Source of the DNA: SFWF01 sp045587065
GTDB taxonomy: Bacteria; Bacillota; Clostridia; Oscillospirales; Acutalibacteraceae
DNA length: 5,889 bases
Assembly: GCA_045587065.1 (NCBI GenBank)
Contig: JAZNBQ010000001.1
Location: 1 to 5,889 of the forward strand
Reading direction: 5' to 3'
The notes beneath the pieces were generated by a model. The model was not told the DNA's origin and ran no database searches. It saw nothing but the letters and a program-made list of their open reading frames with translations. Positions 5,282-5,889 of this stretch are shown one piece after another (positions within the stretch are counted from its first letter, which is position 1; every line of letters begins with the position of its first letter). A program made the position numbers and the translations under genes.

Positions 5282-5321
5282 CATTTTTTTACATAACCGA
5301 CTTCAATTTATTATATAGGAG

Positions 5322-5349
5322 AAAACGGCACAGTTTCCCATGCCGTTTT
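5322..5349 (-). terminator. Terminator hairpin after the aminotransferase gene
   Basis: A 9 bp perfect stem (5341-5349 with 5322-5330) closes a 10 nt loop, 8 nt beyond the stop codon. On the minus strand the stem itself ends in four T residues followed by CTCC, a rather weak tail. It separates the aminotransferase from the rplU promoter. The plus-strand reading has five T residues, so it could stop transcription from either side. Confidence 0.7.
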
Positions 5350-5357
5350 TAATCAAA

Positions 5358-5889
5358 TTAAGCCTCAATTAACTTCTCAAGAGTTGCCATTTTAGCACAC
5401 AGACAGAAAATATCCATCGCCTGTGAAAGCTCCTCTGTCGTCGGGAATGACGGTGCAAGCCTGATATTGCTGTCATCAGGGTCCTTACCGTACGGGAAAG
5501 TTGCACCTGCACCTGTGAGGACAATGCCTGCCTCTTTACAAAGAGCAACGATACGCTTTGCGCAGCCTTTATACGCGTTATAGCTAATAAAATAGCCGCC
5601 TTTGGGATCTATCCAGTTACCGCAACCCGTTCCGCCAAGCTGAGTTTCAAGTTTATCTATTACCATTCTGAACTTCGGGCGAAGCATATCGGCATGCTTT
5701 TTCATATGTTCAAGTATGCCCTCGGTATTCTTAAAGAAAGCAAGATGCCTTACCTGGTTAAGTTTATCGTACGATATCGTCTGGTAGAAAAGAAGCTTCT
5801 TTATATAATCTACGTTCGCCTTACTTGAAGCCACGACTGATACACCGCTTCCGGGGAACGTGACTTTTGACGTGGATACAAAAGTATAT
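5358..5889 (-). CDS. PLP-dependent aminotransferase, probable type Ic aspartate aminotransferase (C-terminal part)
   Basis: The window holds the last 176 codons; the N-terminus lies beyond the right edge (first complete codon at 5888). The open frame continues to the edge without a stop. Near its start is STSKVTFPGSGV, whose Lys should form the Schiff base with pyridoxal phosphate. The C-terminal domain has GGYFISYNAYKGCAKRIVALCKEAGIVLT, GAGATFPYGKDPDDSNIRLAPSFP and a final helix. The Arg in SNIRLAPSFP is expected to bind the substrate alpha-carboxylate. The PYGKDPDDSNIRLAP and SKVTFPGSGV motifs match the subgroup typified by Corynebacterium AspT (type Ic aspartate aminotransferase), which transfers amino groups between aspartate and 2-oxoglutarate. 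Substrate is inferred from subgroup resemblance. It seems to be a separate transcription unit, ended by a hairpin before the rplU promoter. Confidence 0.88.
   Translation of the reverse strand, partial: YTFVSTSKVTFPGSGVSVVASSKANVDYIKKLLFYQTISYDKLNQVRHLAFFKNTEGILEHMKKHADMLRPKFRMVIDKLETQLGGTGCGNWIDPKGGYFISYNAYKGCAKRIVALCKEAGIVLTGAGATFPYGKDPDDSNIRLAPSFPTTEELSQAMDIFCLCAKMATLEKLIEA

Overview
The window is about 5.9 kb of compact bacterial chromosome, with every recognisable gene on the minus strand. It suggests a low-to-moderate GC member of the Firmicutes, class Clostridia, possibly near Ruminococcaceae/Oscillospirales (inference from protein style only). The evidence is strong GGAGG ribosome binding sites, textbook TTGACA/TATAAT-type promoters, an L27 precursor with a cleavable N-terminus beside its Prp protease, and infC-rpmI-rplT behind an attenuator-bearing leader.

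Layout in the direction of transcription (right to left). (1) 5889-5358: C-terminal part of a PLP-dependent aminotransferase resembling type Ic aspartate aminotransferase, followed by a hairpin terminator. (2) 5281-4190: a promoter and about 80 nt leader, then rplU (L21), prp (L27-processing protease) and rpmA (L27), followed by an intrinsic terminator. (3) 4189-2912: obgE, a ribosome-assembly GTPase whose start lies only 13 nt beyond that terminator. (4) 2908-1545: a promoter just past the obgE stop, a structured L20-type leader with a terminator and a visible competing antiterminator, then infC (apparently starting at AUC), rpmI (L35), rplT (L20) and a strong terminator. (5) 1525-1: a near-consensus promoter driving ktrB and ktrA (cut by the window edge), a Ktr potassium uptake system.

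The centre of the window is a ribosome biogenesis and initiation block. L21, L27, L35 and L20 are large-subunit proteins, Prp matures L27, Obg acts on 50S assembly, and IF3 controls initiation. Two autoregulatory circuits can be read from the sequence: IF3 discrimination against its own non-standard start codon, and probable L20 feedback on the infC leader. I see no mobile element, CRISPR array, tRNA or rRNA, and no new multi-gene system. The points of interest are regulatory: the AUC start, the mutually exclusive leader structures, the rplU leader, and the terminator wedged against the obgE ribosome binding site.
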